From assembly GCA_027382625.1 (NCBI GenBank), contig JAJKFJ010025159.1:1-10105 (forward strand): a stretch of DNA of 10,105 bases, read 5' to 3'. Below the pieces are notes generated by a model, which was given only the letters and a program-made list of their open reading frames with translations, searched no databases and had not been told where the DNA came from. This stretch comes from Tetmemena sp. SeJ-2015. Lineage: Eukaryota > Ciliophora > Spirotrichea > Sporadotrichida > Oxytrichidae. Shown here piece by piece: positions 7,288 to 10,105 of this stretch; the stretch's first letter is position 1; each line of letters begins with the position of its first letter. The position numbers were made by a program, and so were the translations under genes.

Positions 7288-8069
7288 ATGGTAGAGAGGA
7301 TAAGAACTAAGATAAGAAAAATCTTTCATAGCAAGTTTGATCATTATGATGATGAAACGCAAATTCATTCTCTAGCAGGCAAGTGCAGATTTTGCAATTT
7401 TGCGAAAAAAAGCGATAATAAATATGTACTTTATCAGGTAATCAGTTTTCAAATCGATGGTTATGAGTTAACACAATAATGTAGGATGAGTACTGCATCA
7501 TTTTCAGAGATAGAAGCGAGAAAGGAGTAGCACATTTGCAGTGTGTTCCTAGGCGGCATATCAAGGACTTTGAACACCTAAGGGCAACTGATACCGACAT
7601 TAACTTACTTGAACACATGATAAAAGTTGCTTCAAATTTCCTAAAAACTCACTATCCTATTTAAAAGTAAGCCATCAGAATTTATAAGGATCATATATCC
7701 TAAATAAGAGCAATAATTTAGCTTTAAATATAGTCAAAGGCAAGATCAGAATATTGAGAATTCAATTAGAGTAATGGGTGATGGAAATGCTTTTAAACCA
7801 GGGTAAATTTAAATTAAATTAAAAAATGGTATATTTTCGGATTTCATTATCCTGGACATAATAGCTAATTTCATCTCCACATGCATTCAATAGTCTTGCC
7901 CTTGAATGACCTAAAATATGAAAAGAGATATTATGGGTTTGGTCTAAAGAAGGCGCCTGAACTTTTGGAGGAACTCAAATTGAAATAACATCAAGAGAGA
8001 AGTAATTAAGTACAAATATAACCATAACATAGAGTTGAGGAAGAAGAATTTAAATTAAATCATGATTGA
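7288..8069 (+). CDS. Histidine-triad (HIT/HINT-like) nucleotide-binding protein
   Basis: After two introns and one IES are removed, 213 residues run from ATG 7288 to TGA 8069. The N-terminal basic leader (1-30) precedes KCRFC (Cys33, Cys36), the cysteine pair that opens many HINT-type domains. HLQCVPRRHIKDFEHL (67-82) matches the family's conserved Pro-x-x-His-Ile strand and turn. HLHMHS (149-154) is the catalytic His-x-His-x-His triad, with GFHYPGHNSQF just before it as in HINT3-like proteins. HIT proteins hydrolyse or bind nucleotides such as adenylated substrates; which substrate this one uses cannot be told. The charged Q/E-rich tail (185-213) is extra. It is the only plus-strand gene, divergent from the 875-residue gene and convergent with the phosphatase, with 105 bp between stops. 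Family call firm; HINT3-like subgroup tentative. Confidence 0.88.
7438..7484 (+). other. Intron, 47 nt
   Basis: The donor is GTAATC after CAG and the acceptor TGTAG. Splicing joins KYVLYQ to DEYCIIFRDR and opens the frame that carries the rest of the HIT domain. Unspliced, the frame ends at TGA near 7620 and lacks the family motifs. Confidence 0.85.
7667..7721 (+). other. Intron, 55 nt
   Basis: The donor is GTAAGC and the acceptor TTTAG. Splicing joins KTHYPIQN to FKYSQRQDQN and shifts to the frame leading to the histidine triad. The unspliced frame reaches TGA near 7755. Confidence 0.75.
7801..7838 (+). other. IES, 38 bp, pointer GG (2 bp)
   Basis: An A/T-rich insert separates GNAFKP from the GFHYPGHNSQFHLHMH block. 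Removing 38 bp between GG at 7801-7802 and GG at 7839-7840 restores the frame and a sensible HINT-type segment ahead of the triad. It has no GT..AG borders. A 2-bp pointer is weak in itself; the frame and family motif carry the call. Confidence 0.65.
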
Positions 8070-8174
8070 TTCTCTTAAAAATTTTCTCAAGATTTAAGAA
8101 TAGGAATTTTATTCATTTATCGTGAAATAGCGCTATTAATTCAAGATATCTAGAACGACAGAAAAGTTTAATGC
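8070..8174. other. Convergent 3' spacer, 105 bp
   Basis: It lies between the stops of the HIT gene (plus) and the phosphatase gene (minus). It is AT-rich, with no clear hairpin or other feature noticed. Confidence 0.5.
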
Positions 8175-9675
8175 TCACTATCTATCTAACATATCATAGT
8201 AAATGAGATATCCTGGCTTTACACTTTTGCCACACCTGCACTTTAGTCCTGTTACTTGATAAGTTCCAAGTTTTACTTCGCAACCTTTTCAAAAGCATTT
8301 AAATATTATGGATGAATTAATTTCATATAAACTTCAACCTTTCTTAGAGCATTTGATCAAGCCTGAGTTTCCATCAGTGTGTATCCATTTTAATTCCGAA
8401 ACAAAGAACTGAGAACAAGTATCCGCGTTTACTACACCATGCATCAATATTGGATCTAATTATTCAGATTGGGAATTCATTCCAAATTTAGAGTAGCCTG
8501 CTGAAGGTTTTGAAAGCATGTGCGTCTTACTTTCATCTACATTTGATTGATTTGGAGAATGAAAAAAATTTATAATATATTTTTAATTGAATGAGTTTAG
8601 ACATCCTTTGTGGAAAATAGCCTCGTCTTGCAATTTTTACAATGATAGTCGTAAGATTGCTAGGTTTTCCTATTTAAATCAAGTGTTTCCATGTCATGCG
8701 AGATCGTACTTTAAGTTGATTATGGTCGCGAGTAACTAAATCACGGAAACTTATTCTTCAAATGAGATAAAGATTCTAAGGTTTAGTTTTCAAGCCAACT
8801 GAGGAAAATTGCCTGAACTTTTCCTCTTCTGCTGGTCGGAAAAAGTTAGTGTCATATTTTTAAGTTTAGCTTGAACTAAAACCATTTGAAGTAAACTAAT
8901 CAGTGGTCTTATGCGCAGTTTAAGGTCCCATACTCTAGGCAGGCATCTACATATATTTATGACTGGATTAGGGTCTAGAAGCACCATTAGGGTAGCTGCC
9001 TCCGTTAATTGCAGACTAAGAAGAGGTAATCTTCTTAGACTAGTACTCTTGAGATAACTACTGTTGCCTGCGCTCAGTAAGAATGGTCTCATACTCCATC
9101 AGTTGCTTTCCAAATCCAAGGTTTGGACACACTAGAGAACGCTTTGAACGTGCAAACCCAAGAGCATCCCAATAATTCATGCCCTTTTCACTCATTAAGT
9201 AGGCAATTACACAGCTGCTAGATCTTGACACTCCTGCATAGCAATTTCAAATTCTTCTCTATTAAATTTTTCAAAATATATATTTCAAAAAATATTAATT
9301 AAATGCACTAAAACACCTCCAGCAGAGATTCCTTCCTTTATAAATCTAATATATAATTAGCTCATATTTTTAATTACTCTACTGCTGCATCAAAATGCCT
9401 TCCTAAGTTTTCATAAGGAGCATCTAGTACTTCTATTCGTTTCCATTTGAATAACTAAATGAAATTGCTTTATCATTATCGTTAATGTTTTATTTTAATG
9501 TAATTCATTTAAGAGGAAATGTTGTTTAACTTACATAAGAGTCTTAGGGCTCAAGCATAGCAGCCGCAGTTAGAATGTGAGTTATTCCATTTCTCTAAAG
9601 TTACTAAGTTTCGTTTGCAGCGTTGAGATTCCCGAGGAACAGCCCATCGATAATCTTATTCATGTTTGCTTCCAT
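8175..9675 (-). CDS. DUSP12: Dual-specificity phosphatase, YVH1/DUSP12 family
   Basis: After one intron and five IESs are removed, 407 residues run from ATG 9675 to TGA 8175. Residues 5-150 are the phosphatase domain: DGLFLGNLNAA, GITHILTAA, acid loop D58 (EVLDAP), then the active site VHCYAGVSRS (His92, Cys93, Arg99) and IAYLM. The linker 151-275 is Q/S-rich. The C-terminus has the zinc-binding region that marks YVH1/DUSP12: HCKNCKTRLF (282, 285), Cys346 with SELKWIH, KC368SKKGC373EVKLGTY and KCRCG (387, 389) with PGYLIY. In yeast and animals this family acts in 60S ribosome maturation (release of Mrt4) and also dephosphorylates proteins; the same role here is inferred. All catalytic residues are present in the rearranged frame. 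TTTAAAATGG surrounds the start. It lies 137 bp downstream of the next gene on the same strand. Confidence 0.92.
8289..8342 (-). other. IES, 54 bp, 8-bp pointer AAAGGTTG
   Basis: AAAGGTTG occurs on the gene strand at 8342-8335 and 8288-8281. Unexcised, the frame reads GGT TGA and stops. Excised, it reads KCSKKGCEVKLGTY, restoring Cys373 of the YVH1 zinc domain. The 8-bp pointer, a stop at the very edge and the homology together make this the best-supported IES of the window. Confidence 0.93.
8563..8594 (-). other. IES, 32 bp, pointer TCATTC
   Basis: TCATTC occurs on the gene strand at 8594-8589 and 8562-8557, around an insert that is nearly all A/T. Excision joins the first zinc block (HCKNCKTRLFSTKDVQTH) to SPNQSNVDESK and so to the second zinc block, in one frame. 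Confidence 0.9.
8736..8770 (-). other. Probable IES, about 35 bp, borders provisional (pointer TTA)
   Basis: The frame must change between EEEKFRQFSSVGLKTKP and the one carrying HDMETLDLNRK before the zinc block. Each frame has a TGA here (8760-8758 and 8743-8741), so the segment between must go. TTA at 8770-8768 and 8735-8733 gives the right length. TTA at 8778 (44 bp) and AACT at 8788 (71 bp) also work. Existence is likely; the exact borders are not settled. Confidence 0.6.
9246..9304 (-). other. IES, 59 bp, pointer ATT, splitting the phosphatase active site
   Basis: The gene strand reads GGVLVH (GTG CAT) at one edge and TGC TAT GCA GGA (CYAG) at the other, separated by strongly A/T-rich DNA holding TGA stops. 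ATT at 9304-9302 and 9245-9243 serves as pointer, and excision gives VHCYAGVSRS. It lacks GT..AG borders at the right places, so it is not an intron. Confidence 0.92.
9360..9376 (-). other. Very short IES, 17 bp, pointer TAATTA
   Basis: TAATTA occurs on the gene strand at 9376-9371 and 9359-9354. Excision joins DAAVEQL to YIRFIKEGISAGGVLVH in the frame expected for the phosphatase fold. Unexcised, the frame stops at TGA 9364-9362. Only 11 bp lie between the repeats. Confidence 0.85.
9455..9534 (-). other. Intron, 80 nt
   Basis: The donor is GTAAGT after TCTTAT and the acceptor CATTTAG. Splicing joins AMLEPQDSY to LFKWKRIEVLDAP, giving the normal spacing to the acid-loop Asp. It contains TGA and is A/T-rich. 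An IES lying wholly inside it cannot be excluded. Confidence 0.8.
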
Positions 9676-9812
9676 TTTAAATTTGATCAGCTAAGCTTAG
9701 TTGTTTAATTTTTCTAGAAAAATTCTAAATTTAAATCTCCCAATTAAATTTTAATTAGATAAACAAAGAGTAGGTGAGTGAAATATATTTCGATTTAACA
9801 AAGTAATTACAT

Positions 9813-10105
9813 TCAGTCTAACTCAATCATCTACAGATCATCATCCTCATTTGTATTATCCTTTGTAGAATTATCAAAAGCCTGTTGGTTCTAATTTTAA
9901 TTTCTTATTAAGCTTTACTTAGGTATTTCTCCTCCAGAATTAGTATTGAAGTTAGCTTTCCGAGGTACTAAGCAACTCGGGGCTGGCTTCTGTTTATTCA
10001 CAATACTAATTCCTACAGTTTGGGCTCCCTTGCCACCTTTTCCATTTCCACCTCCGCTCTTTGATCGAGACTAAGCTTTTTTAGTAATGTTGGAGCTTGC
10101 TTAAG
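9813..10105 (-). CDS. 3' end of an unrecognised gene
   Basis: The frame enters from the right edge and ends at TGA 9813, giving the last 96 or so residues. It starts with a basic, Ser/Gly-rich part (KKAQSRSKSGGGNGKGGKG), then VGISIVNKQKPAPSCLVPRKANF, a Q/N-rich stretch and an acidic end (NEDDDLQMIELD). The basic Gly-rich part suggests nucleic-acid contact, which is inference. No domain is recognised and no IES is needed. It lies 137 bp upstream of the phosphatase start, same strand. Confidence 0.7.

Noticed and set aside
8790..9092. Minus-strand ORF of 100 codons in another frame
   Set aside because: It overlaps the phosphatase linker, whose frame links the phosphatase and zinc domains; this one has no domain.
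1..10105. Frame breaks as sequencing errors or pseudogene decay
   Set aside because: Breaks are inserts of 17-60 bp or more with flanking repeats, not single-base indels, and the repaired motifs are intact.
1..10105. Euplotes-type programmed frameshifting
   Set aside because: Euplotes uses TAA and TAG as stops; here both are abundant inside conserved frames, and TGA marks the ends.
1..10105. CRISPR array, tRNA, rRNA or telomere repeats
   Set aside because: No regularly spaced repeats, no cloverleaf-like segments and no runs of G4T4/C4A4 units were seen.

Overview
The window reads as germline (micronuclear) DNA of a ciliate, most likely a hypotrich/spirotrich of the Oxytricha-Stylonychia type. 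Three things support this. First, long reading frames open only if TAA and TAG are read as glutamine and TGA is the sole stop. Second, the genes are compact and AT-rich, with short GT..AG introns (33, 47, 55 and 80 nt). Third, the frames are broken about fifteen times by short, mostly AT-rich inserts, each bounded by a short direct repeat. Removing an insert plus one repeat copy restores the frame, and in three genes it restores a known zinc or catalytic motif. That is the signature of internal eliminated sequences (IESs) with pointer repeats. The species was not identified, and no telomere repeats are present.

Layout (spans include IESs and introns): a minus-strand lysine/glutamine-rich protein of unknown function running off the left edge (1-1174); a minus-strand RING-finger protein with a UBA-like tail (1293-4038), whose largest insert (1806-2768) carries a 627-bp non-autonomous transposon (1867-2493) with 143-bp inverted repeats, ten-G tips and an 8-bp target duplication; a 366-bp AT-rich spacer; a minus-strand protein of about 875 residues of unknown function (4405-7160); a plus-strand histidine-triad (HIT/HINT) protein (7288-8069), divergent from it; a convergent minus-strand dual-specificity phosphatase of the YVH1/DUSP12 type (8175-9675); and the 3' end of another minus-strand gene (9813 to the right edge). 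Spacers are about 105-140 bp except the one after 4038.

The genes do not form an obvious pathway. They look like adjacent housekeeping or lineage-specific genes, which in a hypotrich could end up on separate gene-sized macronuclear chromosomes. The most striking points are that IESs cut through essential motifs: the His-Cys pair of the phosphatase active site, the second cysteine of the RING, and a zinc cysteine of the YVH1 tail. In addition, a transposon sits inside an IES, where it would be removed with it. Pointer calls anchored by protein homology are strong. Those resting only on frame restoration plus a 2-5 bp repeat are provisional, because such repeats arise by chance in AT-rich DNA.
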